Origin: Burkholderiaceae bacterium
Lineage (GTDB): Bacteria > Pseudomonadota > Gammaproteobacteria > Burkholderiales > Burkholderiaceae_E
Direction of reading: 5' to 3'
DNA: 57,853 nucleotides
Assembly: GCA_900299025.1 (NCBI GenBank)
Contig: OMIE01000129.1
Location: 1-57,853 of the forward strand
Under the pieces are notes generated by a model, which worked only from the letters and a program-made list of their open reading frames with translations, was not told the DNA's origin and ran no database searches. Numbering within the stretch: position 1 is the first letter of the stretch; each line of letters starts with the position of its first letter. The translations under genes were made by a program, and so were the position numbers. Below, piece by piece: positions 22,293-31,967 of this stretch.

Positions 22293-22883
22293 ATGTCAGA
22301 TGCTCATTCGCGTATCCGCCAGGAACTCGATGCCTTTCTCGCTTCGGTGGAGCAGCGCGCCTTTAAGACTGCCTTGTACGCAGTACGCGATGAGGATCAA
22401 GCGCTCGATATCGTGCAAGACAGCATGATGAAACTAGCACAGCATTATGCCGATAGCCCCAGCGCCGAATGGCCTTTGTTGTTCCAACGCGTCCTTCAAA
22501 ACACCATCCGGGATTACTTCCGTCGCAGCCGCGTGCGCAATCTTTGGGTGAGCCTGGTCGGTAATTTGCGCGGACCTGGCGAGCAAGACAGCGATCATGA
22601 GCCCAGTGAGGGTGACTTGCTCGATGCCATGGCCGCTAGTTCTGGCTACGTCGCCGAAAGCGCCGAAACCACAGTCAATCGGCAACAAAGTCTTGATTTA
22701 ATGGAGCGCGCACTGCAAAAACTACCCGCGCGTCAACGAGAAGCCTTCTTGCTGCGTTATTGGGAAGGGTTGGATGTTCACGAGACGGCGCAGGTGATGG
22801 GTTGTTCGGAAGGTAGTGTAAAAACCCATTGCTCGCGGGCTGTACAGAGCCTTTCTGGCATGCTCCAATCCCTAAAGCCCTAG
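22293..22883 (+). CDS. ECF-type RNA polymerase sigma factor
   Basis: This 196-residue protein has sigma region 2 at the N-terminus (DEDQALDIVQDSMMKLAQHY ... FQRVLQNTIRDYFRR) and region 4 at the C-terminus (LPARQREAFLLRYWEGLDVHETAQVMGCSEGSVKTHCSRA). It lacks regions 1 and 3, as expected of extracytoplasmic-function sigma factors. The start MSDAHS at 22293 is preferred; the frame extends upstream but that part has no sigma similarity. The following gene encodes a membrane protein (DUF3619) that could be its anti-sigma factor (inference from position). Regulon unknown. Confidence 0.9.
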   Translation: MSDAHSRIRQELDAFLASVEQRAFKTALYAVRDEDQALDIVQDSMMKLAQHYADSPSAEWPLLFQRVLQNTIRDYFRRSRVRNLWVSLVGNLRGPGEQDSDHEPSEGDLLDAMAASSGYVAESAETTVNRQQSLDLMERALQKLPARQREAFLLRYWEGLDVHETAQVMGCSEGSVKTHCSRAVQSLSGMLQSLKP

Positions 22884-22961
22884 CCGCCACCGATGTGGCA
22901 ATGATCGATATGAACTGAAACGAGTCCTACAAGCCAAACGACCACGCACCTAAAGCCAAGC

Positions 22962-23549
22962 ATGCCAACGCCCTCGCACCAGGAATTCCGACGACTCTTA
23001 GACGATGGTCTTCAGAGCGATTCGGGCCGTGGACTGAGTAAGTCCACGAGAGACCGGCTGCTTGTCGCAAGGCGTAAAGCGGTTCATGCCATCCCCCGAT
23101 CCTCAAGCCAGCTTTCGGTGGCCGGCGCACGAGAAGCACTGAGCATTGGCTCGGGTGGCGCTGCCATGACGATCGGCTACGCTCAAAAAGCCGCTCGCAG
23201 ACTTGAATCAAGCACAAAAAACCCGCTTCTTGGTCGCTTGGAGCGCTGGTTTGGCAACTCGAGTTGGCTCGAGCGCTTGCTGGCTGCCGCGCTCGTCGCC
23301 CTTGTGCTAGCAAGCCTTCAATTCGCGATGGACGAAGCAGAAGTTCAGGTGTTCATGCGCGAAGGTGAAACTGACGCACGCTTGCTCACCGACGATTTGC
23401 CGCTCGACGCCTACGCTGACAGGGGTTTTGCGGTGTTTTTGCGCAACGTGACGGTCCACGGGTTAGACAGCGACGGGGCTGTTGACGATACTGCCTCAGA
23501 CGAAGCCCCGGCGGAAGCAGAAGCATCAAAAGAGTCTTCAGGCTCATGA
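22962..23549 (+). CDS. DUF3619 family membrane protein, possible anti-sigma factor
   Basis: This 195-residue protein has a soluble N-terminal part (about 1-104) with a STRDRLLVARRKAV segment and a single transmembrane helix at about 105-122. A C-terminal part of about 70 residues would be periplasmic. It includes DLPLDAYADRGFAVFL, typical of DUF3619. It follows the ECF sigma gene by 78 bp and overlaps the next gene as ATGA. The layout (cytoplasmic domain, one helix, periplasmic tail) fits an anti-sigma factor, but no known anti-sigma motif is clear. Function unproven. Confidence 0.8.
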   Translation: MPTPSHQEFRRLLDDGLQSDSGRGLSKSTRDRLLVARRKAVHAIPRSSSQLSVAGAREALSIGSGGAAMTIGYAQKAARRLESSTKNPLLGRLERWFGNSSWLERLLAAALVALVLASLQFAMDEAEVQVFMREGETDARLLTDDLPLDAYADRGFAVFLRNVTVHGLDSDGAVDDTASDEAPAEAEASKESSGS

Positions 23550-24337
23550 AGCATCGAGTGAAAAGCCTGGGCCTTGCGGTAGGTCTTGCATTCATCAGCA
23601 ACCAGAACATGGCGCTCGCCCAGATGCAAAACGTCGAAGCCGTGCGAGACGTGCTGGGTCGGCAATCGGCTTTAAAGCAGGAAAGCGCGGCCCACGACCC
23701 CGCCACCTCGACGAGCTTTTCCCAGCAAGCGGGCGACGATAAACCCGCGGGGGACGCAAGCAGCGCTTCGAGCGTCGATGCAGATGCGGAAGCGCTTCAA
23801 GTGGCCATTCGCCAAGCCATACAAGATCTGCAAGTGCGACGCAAAGCGCAACAACAGGCCTTGGCAGCTCAAACCGCTCAGTCCCCTAACCGCCATGCCC
23901 CCGACTGGCCTGCGCTTCAATCAACACAAAAAAATTGGCTCAAGCCGCTTGCAAACGTGTGGCATGAGCTCCCCTCAGCTGACCGGTATGCCTGGATGCA
24001 ACTTGCAAGTCAGTTACCCAAAATGCCGCTGGCCGCGCAGGACCAAGCCCAAGACCGGATGAAGCAATGGTCCACCCTCACGCCTCATCAGCGTCAGGCA
24101 GCGCGTGAAAATTTCAGGCTGGCTCAAAAACTCAACGACTCAAAACTCAGCGAGGGTCAACTGCAAGCACTTTGGGAACGGTATCGCGAATTGACACCTG
24201 AGCAGCGTGCGGTACTTCGCGCAGCGGGTCAAACGGCGAGCACTGCAGCTCGGCATGCTGGAGCCGCCACCCCGCTTGCCAAGGAGGCAGCGCGCCCACT
24301 ACCAGCACTGGATCGTCACGGCAAACCTACGCCATGA
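23546..24337 (+). CDS. DUF3106 family exported protein
   Basis: This 263-residue protein has a likely signal peptide (residues 1-25, cleavage after ALA). A Gln/Ala-rich linker follows, then a DUF3106 region at about 130-230. That region has repeated W..L and LTPHQRQAARENF / LTPEQRAVLRAA helices, a charged helical pattern that recalls periplasmic stress proteins with LTxxQ motifs (resemblance only). It overlaps DUF3619 upstream and the RDD gene downstream by 4 bp each, so all three are co-translated. Function unknown. Confidence 0.8.
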   Translation: MKHRVKSLGLAVGLAFISNQNMALAQMQNVEAVRDVLGRQSALKQESAAHDPATSTSFSQQAGDDKPAGDASSASSVDADAEALQVAIRQAIQDLQVRRKAQQQALAAQTAQSPNRHAPDWPALQSTQKNWLKPLANVWHELPSADRYAWMQLASQLPKMPLAAQDQAQDRMKQWSTLTPHQRQAARENFRLAQKLNDSKLSEGQLQALWERYRELTPEQRAVLRAAGQTASTAARHAGAATPLAKEAARPLPALDRHGKPTP

Positions 24338-24894
24338 GTTCAGAGGCAGTAGCGCCCCCCGAGCTGCAGTCTGCCGGGATTTGGCGACGCTTCATGAGCA
24401 TGGTTTACGAAGGCATCATGCTCTTTGGCGTGCTTTTTTTCTTCGGTTACGCTTTTTCGGCACTTTTGCGTTTTCAAGGCCACCCAGGCGTCTTACGCGA
24501 TCTCTTCCAATGGTTTCTGATGCTCTTGCTCGGACTTTATTTCACCTGGTTTTGGAGTCTGGGACGACGCAGTCTGCCGATGAAAACCGTTGCACTGTTA
24601 ATCGTCGATAGGCAAAACAAGCCGATCAGTTCGCTCAGAGCGATGGCCCGATTCATCGTTGCAGGGGTATTGGGGCTGCTACCGCTGGCGCTCGCAGCAA
24701 AAGTCCATCCTGCGTTTTTCCTGCTCGCCCTGCTGCCCCTTGCCTGGTGTTTTGTCGATGCCGATCGACAGTCACTCTATGACCGATTAAGTGGCACCCG
24801 TCTTGTTGTGAGCGACCCTAAGACCTCGCAAAATCCTACCCATACGACGCAGACCGAGGAGAAAACCGGTCGAACCGACACCCAGGCCGACTAG
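24334..24894 (+). CDS. RDD family membrane protein
   Basis: This 186-residue integral membrane protein has about four hydrophobic segments (residues 25-50, 55-75, 100-120, 122-145). It has the RDD-type C-terminal feature FVDADRQSLYDRLSGTRLVV. RDD proteins are poorly characterised; some have been linked to ion transport or anchoring. It is the last gene of the sigma factor-DUF3619-DUF3106-RDD unit. The hydrophilic tail is rich in Thr and charged residues. Confidence 0.85.
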   Translation: MSSEAVAPPELQSAGIWRRFMSMVYEGIMLFGVLFFFGYAFSALLRFQGHPGVLRDLFQWFLMLLLGLYFTWFWSLGRRSLPMKTVALLIVDRQNKPISSLRAMARFIVAGVLGLLPLALAAKVHPAFFLLALLPLAWCFVDADRQSLYDRLSGTRLVVSDPKTSQNPTHTTQTEEKTGRTDTQAD

Positions 24895-24944
24895 ATCGGT
24901 CTTGGTACTTCGGCAACCGCATATCAAGGCTTCACAAAGCCAGC

Positions 24945-27176
24945 TTAGCGCTTCACACAGTCGACGAAATAATCGCTGCCCTGCCTCACCAAACCGTGCA
25001 CATCGGTATCGAATCCAGGCAATTTCTCATTGAACGCTCTGGCAAATTGCAAAAATTCAACAATGGTTCGGTTAAAGCGCTCGCCCGGTATCAATAAGGG
25101 AATCCCTGGGGGGTAAGGGGTGAGCAACATCGTCGTCACACGGCCTTCGAGATCGTCAATCGGTACACGATCAACTTTGCGATGTGCTAAGTGCTCGAAA
25201 GCAACCGAAGGCTTCATGACGGGTTCCATGTCCGACAAATACATTTCGGTAGTTACTCGCGCAACATCGTGGCTGCGGTAGGCCTCGTGAATTTGGGCTG
25301 CCAGATCACGCAAGCCCACACGCTCGTAGCGCGGATACTTGGCGACAAACTCTGGCATCACACGCCACAAGGGCTGATTTTGGTCGTAATCGGCTTTAAA
25401 TTGCTGCAACTCGGTTACAAGGCTGTTCCAACGGCCCTTCGTGATGCCAATCGTAAACATCACGAAGAAGGAGTAGAGGCCGGTTTTTTCAACCACGACG
25501 CCATGTTCAGCCAAATACTTGGTGACCAATGCTGCCGGAATGCCCCATTGACCAAAACGCCCCGTGATATCAAGCCCGGGAGTGACGATGGTCGCCTTGA
25601 TCGGATCAAGCATATTGAAGCCGCTCGATAGGCTGCCAAAACCATGCCAAGCCTCTTCAGAATGTAAAACCCACTGATCGCGGCTTCCAACGCCATTCGC
25701 TGCGAGAACATCGGGTCCCCAGACTTTGAACCACCACGAATCGCCAAACTCATCGTCGACTTTCCGCATCGCCCGTCGAAACTCAAGCGATTCGAAAATA
25801 GACTCCTCAACCAATGCCGTACCACCTGGCGGCTCCATCATTGCCGAGGCCACATCACAAGACGCGATGATGGCGTATTGGGGAGATGTCGACGTATGCA
25901 TCAAGAAGGCTTCATTGAAGCGAAACTCGTCAAGTTTGCGCTGCTCTGAGTCCTGCACAAGAATTTGCGATGCCTGCGATAAGCCTGCAAGCAATTTATG
26001 CGTTGACTGGGTGGCATAAACCATCGCCTGTTGCGAGCGCGGCCGGTTCGGCCCGATTGCATGGAACTCGTGATAAAAAGGATGGAAAACAGCGTGCGGC
26101 AACCAAGCCTCATCGATGTGGAGATTGTCGATGTAGTCGCCTAAGGTTTGTTTAATGGTTTCTACGTTATAAATAATGCCATCATAAGTCGACTGAGTAA
26201 TGGTCAATATTCTTGGTTTCGCTTGTTTATCCTTAACCAAAGGGTTGTTTTGAATTTTCTGCTTTATCCGCTCTGGGGAAAATTCTTCCTGCGGAATCGG
26301 ACCAATGATGCCGAGGTGATTGCGAGTGGGCTGCATAAAAATTGGTATGGTGCCCGTCATCATCAAAGCATGTAGCACCGATTTATGGCAGTTTCTGTCG
26401 ACCACCACCACATCATCACTCCCGACATTGGCGTGCCAAACAATTTTGTTCGAAGTCGACGTACCATTTGTTACAAAAAACAAATGATCCGTATTAAATA
26501 TGCGTGCCGCATTAGCCTCTGCTGCAGCAACTGGGCCCGTATGATCAAGTAGTTGCCCAAGTTCGTCGACCGCATTACAAACATCCGCCCGCAACATGTT
26601 TTCACCAAAAAACTGGTGAAACATCTGCCCTACGGGACTCTTCAAAAATGCGACACCACCCGAGTGACCGGGACAGTGCCACGAATAAGAACCATCGTTG
26701 GCATAGTTGACCAGCGCCTTAAAGAAAGGAGGCGCAAGCGAATTTAAATAATTATTACATTCCCGGATAATGTATCGAGCTACAAACTCCGGCGTGTCCT
26801 CAAACATGTGAATAAAGCCATGAAGCTCTTTCAATATGTCATTGGGAATATGCCTTGAGGTACGGGTTTCGCCAAAGAGGAAGATCGGAATATCAGCGTT
26901 TCGGCGCCTCGTCTCAGCGATAAACTTTCGCAAGTCAATGATGGCGGTGCTTTCGTTGCCATCTTCGTTGATCTCTTCGTCGTCAATCGAAACAATAAAG
27001 GCTGAAGCGCGCGCCGCTTGATTGGCCACCATACCGACGTCGACATAAGTAAAGCCACCGACGACTTCCATCTGCTGCTCTTCGAGTGCCTTGGCAAGTG
27101 CCCTAATACCAAGCCCACTGGCTGAATCCGAACGCCAGTCCTCATCAATAATCACCACAGGAAAGCGAAACTTCAT
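24945..27176 (-). CDS. Orn/Lys/Arg decarboxylase, AdiA-like
   Basis: This 743-residue PLP-dependent decarboxylase removes CO2 from a basic amino acid, consuming a proton. The layout is an N-terminal receiver-like wing domain (about 1-140), the major aspartate-aminotransferase-fold domain with Lys near 393 in STHKLLAGLSQASQ, and a C-terminal domain with YPPGIPLLIPGE. Across its length it resembles arginine decarboxylase AdiA more than SpeC (SYSWHCPGHSGG, DVVVVDRNCHKS, STYDGIIYN). No antiporter gene is adjacent, so a role in acid resistance or polyamine synthesis is not decided here. Substrate is inferred. Confidence 0.88.
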   Translation of the reverse strand: MKFRFPVVIIDEDWRSDSASGLGIRALAKALEEQQMEVVGGFTYVDVGMVANQAARASAFIVSIDDEEINEDGNESTAIIDLRKFIAETRRRNADIPIFLFGETRTSRHIPNDILKELHGFIHMFEDTPEFVARYIIRECNNYLNSLAPPFFKALVNYANDGSYSWHCPGHSGGVAFLKSPVGQMFHQFFGENMLRADVCNAVDELGQLLDHTGPVAAAEANAARIFNTDHLFFVTNGTSTSNKIVWHANVGSDDVVVVDRNCHKSVLHALMMTGTIPIFMQPTRNHLGIIGPIPQEEFSPERIKQKIQNNPLVKDKQAKPRILTITQSTYDGIIYNVETIKQTLGDYIDNLHIDEAWLPHAVFHPFYHEFHAIGPNRPRSQQAMVYATQSTHKLLAGLSQASQILVQDSEQRKLDEFRFNEAFLMHTSTSPQYAIIASCDVASAMMEPPGGTALVEESIFESLEFRRAMRKVDDEFGDSWWFKVWGPDVLAANGVGSRDQWVLHSEEAWHGFGSLSSGFNMLDPIKATIVTPGLDITGRFGQWGIPAALVTKYLAEHGVVVEKTGLYSFFVMFTIGITKGRWNSLVTELQQFKADYDQNQPLWRVMPEFVAKYPRYERVGLRDLAAQIHEAYRSHDVARVTTEMYLSDMEPVMKPSVAFEHLAHRKVDRVPIDDLEGRVTTMLLTPYPPGIPLLIPGERFNRTIVEFLQFARAFNEKLPGFDTDVHGLVRQGSDYFVDCVKR

Positions 27177-27314
27177 GGACTGACCCTTTCAAAGCCAGAT
27201 GCCTACAAAGGCACCGAAAACATGCTTGAGCAAGATGTTTACCAAGCACGGAGAGCGAGCCCGAAGTCTAGACCACTTCTGAGGACTATGTTGTGACTTT
27301 TATGTGTCAAGGCC

Positions 27315-29927
27315 TTAATGGACGACCCTTTCGAAGACAAACTGACCGTTGCGAAAATCAATCGGAATGACATCCTTCGGTCCATAGCGACCTTCAAGCA
27401 CAAGACGCGCAACAGGATTTTCAATATGTTGCTGGATTGCTCGCTTCAAGGGTCGTGCGCCGTAAAGTGGGTCGAAACCGACCCTAGCGATCTCGGCTAA
27501 GGCCTCATCGCTGACGGTCATTGCCATATCACGCGCCGCAAGACGTTGCTCAAGCAAAGCGAGTTGGACCGCAGCGATCGATTCAATATGCCTGGCATCA
27601 AGCGGATGGAAGACAACCATCTCGTCGATCCGGTTAATGAATTCGGGCCTGAAGTGACGGCGCACCTCATGGAGCACTGCATCGCGAATATCCTCTTGGT
27701 GCTTGCCTTCTGCCGACAGCCTTTGCAAATCATGGGAACCGAGATTTGAAGTCATCACGATGACTGTGTTGCGAAAATCAACGGTACGCCCCTGCCCATC
27801 GGTTAATCGGCCATCGTCAAGAACTTGTAACAAAATATTGAACACATCAGGATGGGCCTTCTCCATTTCATCAAAAAGAATAACGGCATAGGGCTTTCTT
27901 CGAACGGCTTCGGTCAGATAGCCGCCCTCGTCATAACCCACATAGCCTGGAGGCGCACCAATTAATCGGGCGACCGAGTGCTTCTCCATAAACTCGCTCA
28001 TGTCGAGTCGAATCAGATGGTCCTCGCTGTCAAACAAAAAGCCCGCTAATGCCTTGGTGAGTTCGGTTTTGCCCACGCCTGTTGGGCCAAGGAATAAAAA
28101 AGAACCATAGGGTTTTCGAGGGTCAGAGAGTCCGGCTCTTGAGCGCCGTATCGCATCAGATACAAGACGCACTGCCTCGTCCTGGCCGACCACTCGACGA
28201 TGGAGGACCGACTCCATTTGAAGCAGTTTCTCGCGCTCACCTTGCATCATTTTGGCAACCGGAATGCCGGTTGCGCGCGACACAACCTCAGCGATTTCCT
28301 CAGCACCGACGGCGGTTCGCAGCAGCCTTGGCCTGCCTTGACCGTCACGCGCAGCATGCTTTTCAGCATCGGCAGCAGCCTTGAGGCGCCCCTCAAGATC
28401 GGGCAGTCTCCCGTACTGAATCTCGGCAAGCCTATCGAACTGGCCTCGCCTTTGCAGTTCAGCCATCTCGAGCCGTAACTTGTCAATCTCAGCCTTTATT
28501 TGCGCTGAGCCTTGAACAGCTGCTTTCTCCGCCTTCAAGATCTCATCCAAGTCTGCGTATTCGCGCTCAAGCTTGATGATCTCCTCTTCGATCAAATCGA
28601 GACGCTTGCGCGATGAGTCATCGCTTTCCTTGCGCACGGCTTCGCGCTCGATCTTGAGCTGAATAATTCGACGATCGAGCTTATCCATCGACTCAGGTTT
28701 TGAATCGATCTCCATTTTGATACGAGCCGCCGCCTCGTCAATTAGATCGATCGCCTTATCGGGCAGGAATCGATCGGTGATATAGCGATTTGAAAGCTCA
28801 GCAGCAGCCACAATCGCTGGGTCGGTGATTTCCACACCGTGATGCACTTCATATCGTTCTTGCAAACCACGAAGAATGGCAATCGTTGCCTCGACTGAAG
28901 GCTCGCCAACGAGAACTTTTTGAAAGCGTCGCTCAAGCGCTGCATCTTTTTCAATGTACTTGCGATACTCATCAAGCGTCGTAGCACCGATACAATGAAG
29001 TTCACCGCGAGCGAGTGCAGGCTTGAGCATATTGCCCGCATCCATCGCCCCTTCGGCTTTCCCGGCACCAACCATGGTGTGTATCTCATCGATAAACATA
29101 ATGGTCCGACCGGCATCGGCTGCTATATCCTTAAGAACTGCCTTTAAGCGCTCTTCGAATTCGCCACGGTACTTGGCACCCGCTAGCAGGGCAGCTAAAT
29201 CCAAGACAAGCACTCGCTTATCTTTCAAGGACTCCGGTACTTCGCCCGAATGAATGCGTTGAGCCAAACCCTCGACAATGGCAGTTTTCCCTACACCTGG
29301 CTCACCGATCAACACGGGATTATTTTTTGTGCGACGTTGTAAAATTTGAATCGCACGACGGATTTCATCATCCCTGCCAATCACTGGATCGAGTTTGCCC
29401 TGCCTTGCGCGCTCAGTCAGATCGACCGTGTATTTCTTGAGCGCCTCGCGCTGACCCTCGGCTTCGGGTGATTGCACAGCTTGACCACCCCGAAGCGCTT
29501 GTATGGCCGATTCCAGCGAAGCGCGGCTCAGTCCCGATTCGCGTAGGGCCTTGCCACACTCGCCAAGGCCATCTTTTTCCATAAAGGCAAGCAAGAGCAT
29601 CTCCGAGGCGATGTAATGATCGCCGCGCCTGCCAGCTTCTTTTTCGGCAAGATTTAGGGCTTGTGCAAGTTCGCGGCCGATCTGCACTTGGCCGTCGTTG
29701 CCTTGTACTTTCGCGATGCGGGACAAAATGCCCTCGAGCCCGGTCTTTAGCGCAGGTATGCGCGCTCCGGCTCGCTCAAGCAGGGCCTTTCCTGAGCCCT
29801 CAGGCTGCTGAAGCAGGGCTAGCACCACATGGGCCGGTTCGATGTAGGGATGATCCTGGGCAATACAAAGGCTTTGCGCCTCCGCCAGGGCTTGCTGTAG
29901 CTGTGTCGTTAACTTGTCAATACGCAT
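27315..29927 (-). CDS. clpB: ATP-dependent chaperone ClpB
   Basis: ClpB is a ring-forming disaggregase that works with DnaK to recover heat-aggregated proteins. The 870-residue product has the N-domain (1-145) and AAA1 with Walker A GEPGVGKT (208-215). It also has the coiled-coil M-domain (about 405-525) and AAA2 with Walker A GPTGVGKT. The start MRIDKL at 29927 is the family start; upstream codons to 30035 cross the promoter and are not ClpB-like. A sigma-32 promoter lies 36-63 bp upstream. The gene is 138 bp before the decarboxylase on the same strand. Confidence 0.98.
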   Translation of the reverse strand: MRIDKLTTQLQQALAEAQSLCIAQDHPYIEPAHVVLALLQQPEGSGKALLERAGARIPALKTGLEGILSRIAKVQGNDGQVQIGRELAQALNLAEKEAGRRGDHYIASEMLLLAFMEKDGLGECGKALRESGLSRASLESAIQALRGGQAVQSPEAEGQREALKKYTVDLTERARQGKLDPVIGRDDEIRRAIQILQRRTKNNPVLIGEPGVGKTAIVEGLAQRIHSGEVPESLKDKRVLVLDLAALLAGAKYRGEFEERLKAVLKDIAADAGRTIMFIDEIHTMVGAGKAEGAMDAGNMLKPALARGELHCIGATTLDEYRKYIEKDAALERRFQKVLVGEPSVEATIAILRGLQERYEVHHGVEITDPAIVAAAELSNRYITDRFLPDKAIDLIDEAAARIKMEIDSKPESMDKLDRRIIQLKIEREAVRKESDDSSRKRLDLIEEEIIKLEREYADLDEILKAEKAAVQGSAQIKAEIDKLRLEMAELQRRGQFDRLAEIQYGRLPDLEGRLKAAADAEKHAARDGQGRPRLLRTAVGAEEIAEVVSRATGIPVAKMMQGEREKLLQMESVLHRRVVGQDEAVRLVSDAIRRSRAGLSDPRKPYGSFLFLGPTGVGKTELTKALAGFLFDSEDHLIRLDMSEFMEKHSVARLIGAPPGYVGYDEGGYLTEAVRRKPYAVILFDEMEKAHPDVFNILLQVLDDGRLTDGQGRTVDFRNTVIVMTSNLGSHDLQRLSAEGKHQEDIRDAVLHEVRRHFRPEFINRIDEMVVFHPLDARHIESIAAVQLALLEQRLAARDMAMTVSDEALAEIARVGFDPLYGARPLKRAIQQHIENPVARLVLEGRYGPKDVIPIDFRNGQFVFERVVH

Positions 29928-29962
29928 GGCTAGTTTTCCCAAATCAGTATCATTAGGCTTAG

Positions 29963-29990
29963 ATATGGGGCTGCATTGCAACACTTCAAG
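29963..29990 (-). promoter_or_regulatory. sigma-32 heat-shock promoter for clpB
   Basis: On the minus strand, CTTGAAG (29984-29990) and CCCCATAT (29963-29970) are separated by 13 bp. This is nearly identical to the known RpoH consensus CTTGAAA-N13..15-CCCCATNT. The predicted transcript would start about 30 nt before the clpB ATG. ClpB is a classic RpoH target, so context supports it. Confidence 0.9.
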
Positions 29991-30074
29991 CCATCGACCA
30001 ACGCGCGAACTAGCATTTGCAGGCACCCAAAACAAACCAAGCTGTCCAACTCAAACCCAAAACATAAAGACCCC

Positions 30075-31190
30075 ATGAGTAAACTTTTTTCCCCAATTCA
30101 ACTACGTGAACTTAGCCTTAGCAATCGAGTGATGGTGTCGCCGATGTGCCAATACTCGGCGCTTGAAGGTGCCATGCAGGAATGGCATCGTGTGCACCTT
30201 GGACAAATGGCGCAAAGCGGCGCAGGTCTGGTGATGGTTGAAGCAACCTCGCCCACGCCAGAAGGTCGCATTACCCATGGTTGTGTTGGTCTGTGGGATG
30301 ATCGTACCGAGGCAGCGATGGCATCGGTTCTGCAAAGTATCCGTGCCACCTCAGCTGCAAAAATGGCGATTCAGATCGGTCATGCTGGCAGGAAGGCCTC
30401 AAGCGCAAGACCTTGGGAGGGCGGGCAAATCGTTGGGCTTCACCAGGGTGGATGGCAAACCTTGGGGCCATCGCCGATCGCCCACATGGAGGGCGAAACC
30501 GTTCCCCATGAGCTATCGCTCGCCCAACTCAGAAGCTTGACGGAGGCCTTTTTGGCAACCGTCGCAAGAGCCGAGCGGCTGGGCTTTGATGCGATCGAGC
30601 TTCATGCAGCCCATGGCTATCTGCTCCATGAATTTTTGTCGCCCGTTGCCAACCAAAGACAAGACGCCTACGGCGGATCGCTTGAAAACAGAATGCGCTT
30701 CCCGCTGCAGCTCTTTACTGCCATGCGTGCCGCCTGGCCTGCCCATAAACCGATGGGATTACGCTTGTCGGCCACCGATTGGGTTGAGGGTTCGGGTTGG
30801 GACATTGCAGATGCATGCGAATTTGCCAAGCGACTTGAATATGTTGGTGCCGATTGGATCGACGTGTCCTCAGGCGGTGTTTCGAGGGCTCAACAAATCA
30901 AGTTGGGTCCTGGCTATCAGGTCGCGTTTGCTGAAGCCATCAAGGCCGTCGTCCAAATCCCAGTTATCGCAGTTGGCCTCATCACTGAGGCCAAGCAAGC
31001 CGAGGCAATCATTGCAAACAAACAGGCCGATATGGTGGCACTTGGTCGCGGCTTTTTGTGGGATCCACACTGGGCTTGGAAAGCAGCCGCGGAGCTGGAT
31101 GCGAGCATCGCGGCACCCCGTCAATACTGGCGCTCAAACCCGGCGCAATACAAGGACGTCTTTGGCAAAGTGAGGTTTGGAGCGCGTTAG
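30075..31190 (+). CDS. NADH:flavin oxidoreductase, OYE family (YqjM/XenA-like)
   Basis: This FMN-dependent ene-reductase reduces activated C=C bonds with NAD(P)H. The 371-residue barrel has the YqjM/XenA-class N-terminal motif SPMCQYSA with the active-site cysteine. It also has the flavin-binding HAGRKAS, the substrate-binding ELHAAHGYLLHEFLSP, and the C-terminal phosphate-binding region ALGRGFLWDP. The start at 30075 is the first codon of the conserved region; the frame runs further upstream across the clpB promoter. It is divergent from clpB. Physiological substrate unknown. Confidence 0.92.
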   Translation: MSKLFSPIQLRELSLSNRVMVSPMCQYSALEGAMQEWHRVHLGQMAQSGAGLVMVEATSPTPEGRITHGCVGLWDDRTEAAMASVLQSIRATSAAKMAIQIGHAGRKASSARPWEGGQIVGLHQGGWQTLGPSPIAHMEGETVPHELSLAQLRSLTEAFLATVARAERLGFDAIELHAAHGYLLHEFLSPVANQRQDAYGGSLENRMRFPLQLFTAMRAAWPAHKPMGLRLSATDWVEGSGWDIADACEFAKRLEYVGADWIDVSSGGVSRAQQIKLGPGYQVAFAEAIKAVVQIPVIAVGLITEAKQAEAIIANKQADMVALGRGFLWDPHWAWKAAAELDASIAAPRQYWRSNPAQYKDVFGKVRFGAR

Positions 31191-31269
31191 AGCCAGCAGT
31201 CAGTCGGGGGCTCGTTAAAGCCAGCACTCACTTGGGAGCTTGTTAAAGCCAGCGGTCGCGGGCCTCATC
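31186..31269. repeat. three 28-bp tandem repeats at convergent gene ends
   Basis: Three units begin at 31186, 31214 and 31242, each exactly 28 bp apart and starting gttaRagccagc. Units 1 and 2 match along most of their length; unit 3 is conserved mainly in its first half and lies in the moaE 3' end. The flavoenzyme stop TAG is in unit 1 and the moaE stop is in unit 3. Confidence 0.75.
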
Positions 31270-31713
31270 ATCGGAGGCTCGCGCTTGTACCCAGCGCGGC
31301 TGGTCAGCCACTTGCTCTTTTTTCCAGAACGGCGCCTCAGTTTTCAAAAAATCCATCACAAACTGACAAGACTCAAAGGCGTCCTGGCGATGCGCACTTG
31401 CAGTTACCACAGCTACGATTTGATCAAGCGGTTTAAGTAAGCCCACGCGATGGACAATCGAAACCGATTCGAGTTTCCAGCGCTCGATAGCCTTTTGGGC
31501 GATCGCCTCAAGACTTCGTTCGGTCATACCCGGGTAGTGTTCTAGAAACATTGAACTGACGGTATCGCCCTGGTTAAGGTCGCGGACCGTACCAATAAAA
31601 CAGGCAATCGCGCCGATTTGAGGCCGGCCATGGCGCATCTGTGCAAGGAGGTCATCGAGTTTGAAGTCTTCTTGCTGGACCACCACCCTTAGCGCTGGCG
31701 CACTCACACTCAA
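31243..31713 (-). CDS. moaE: molybdopterin synthase catalytic subunit MoaE
   Basis: MoaE transfers sulfur from the MoaD C-terminus to cyclic pyranopterin monophosphate to make molybdopterin. The 156-residue product has the conserved HRVG, the SAHRQDAFESCQFVMDFLK and the catalytic lysine region KTEAPFWKKE. The start is TTG overlapping the moaD stop as TTGA; a GTG two codons later is also possible. It is the last gene of alaC-hom-thrC-moeA-moaD-moaE. Its final codons fall in a tandem repeat array. Confidence 0.95.
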   Translation of the reverse strand: MSVSAPALRVVVQQEDFKLDDLLAQMRHGRPQIGAIACFIGTVRDLNQGDTVSSMFLEHYPGMTERSLEAIAQKAIERWKLESVSIVHRVGLLKPLDQIVAVVTASAHRQDAFESCQFVMDFLKTEAPFWKKEQVADQPRWVQARASDDEARDRWL

Positions 31714-31967
31714 CCGCCGGTCACTGGGGGGAGAAAGGCAACTTCAGCTTGATCCTTCAGAGATGCACTCGCTTTGACAAGCTCTTGATTGATTGCCGCA
31801 CGCAAGGCCTTGTCCTCAGCGAAAGCCTCAGACCAGACGTCACCACGAGCCGCCAGAAAACGCCGTAATCCCTGTAAGTCTTCAACACCTTGTGGTAGCG
31901 AAATCGTTTCTGCTTCTATACCGATCGCCTCGCGAAGCGATGCGAAATAACGCATATGCACGAGCAT
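31710..31967 (-). CDS. moaD: molybdopterin synthase sulfur carrier subunit MoaD
   Basis: MoaD is a ubiquitin-like sulfur carrier; its C-terminal Gly-Gly is charged with sulfur. The 85-residue product has the typical MRYFASLREAIG start region and ends PPVTGG as required. The ATG at 31967 shares its A with the moeA stop (TGATG), and moaE follows with a 4-bp overlap. A later ATG at 31955 would also give an intact fold. Confidence 0.94.
   Translation of the reverse strand: MLVHMRYFASLREAIGIEAETISLPQGVEDLQGLRRFLAARGDVWSEAFAEDKALRAAINQELVKASASLKDQAEVAFLPPVTGG

Noticed and set aside
24928-24941. Small hairpin between the RDD and decarboxylase genes as a terminator
   Set aside because: Stem of 5 bp, no T-run; too weak.
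27283-27310. TTGACA upstream of the decarboxylase gene as a promoter
   Set aside because: The -35 is perfect but the best -10 candidates (TAGTCC at 16 bp, CATAGT at 14 bp) are poor in sequence or spacing.
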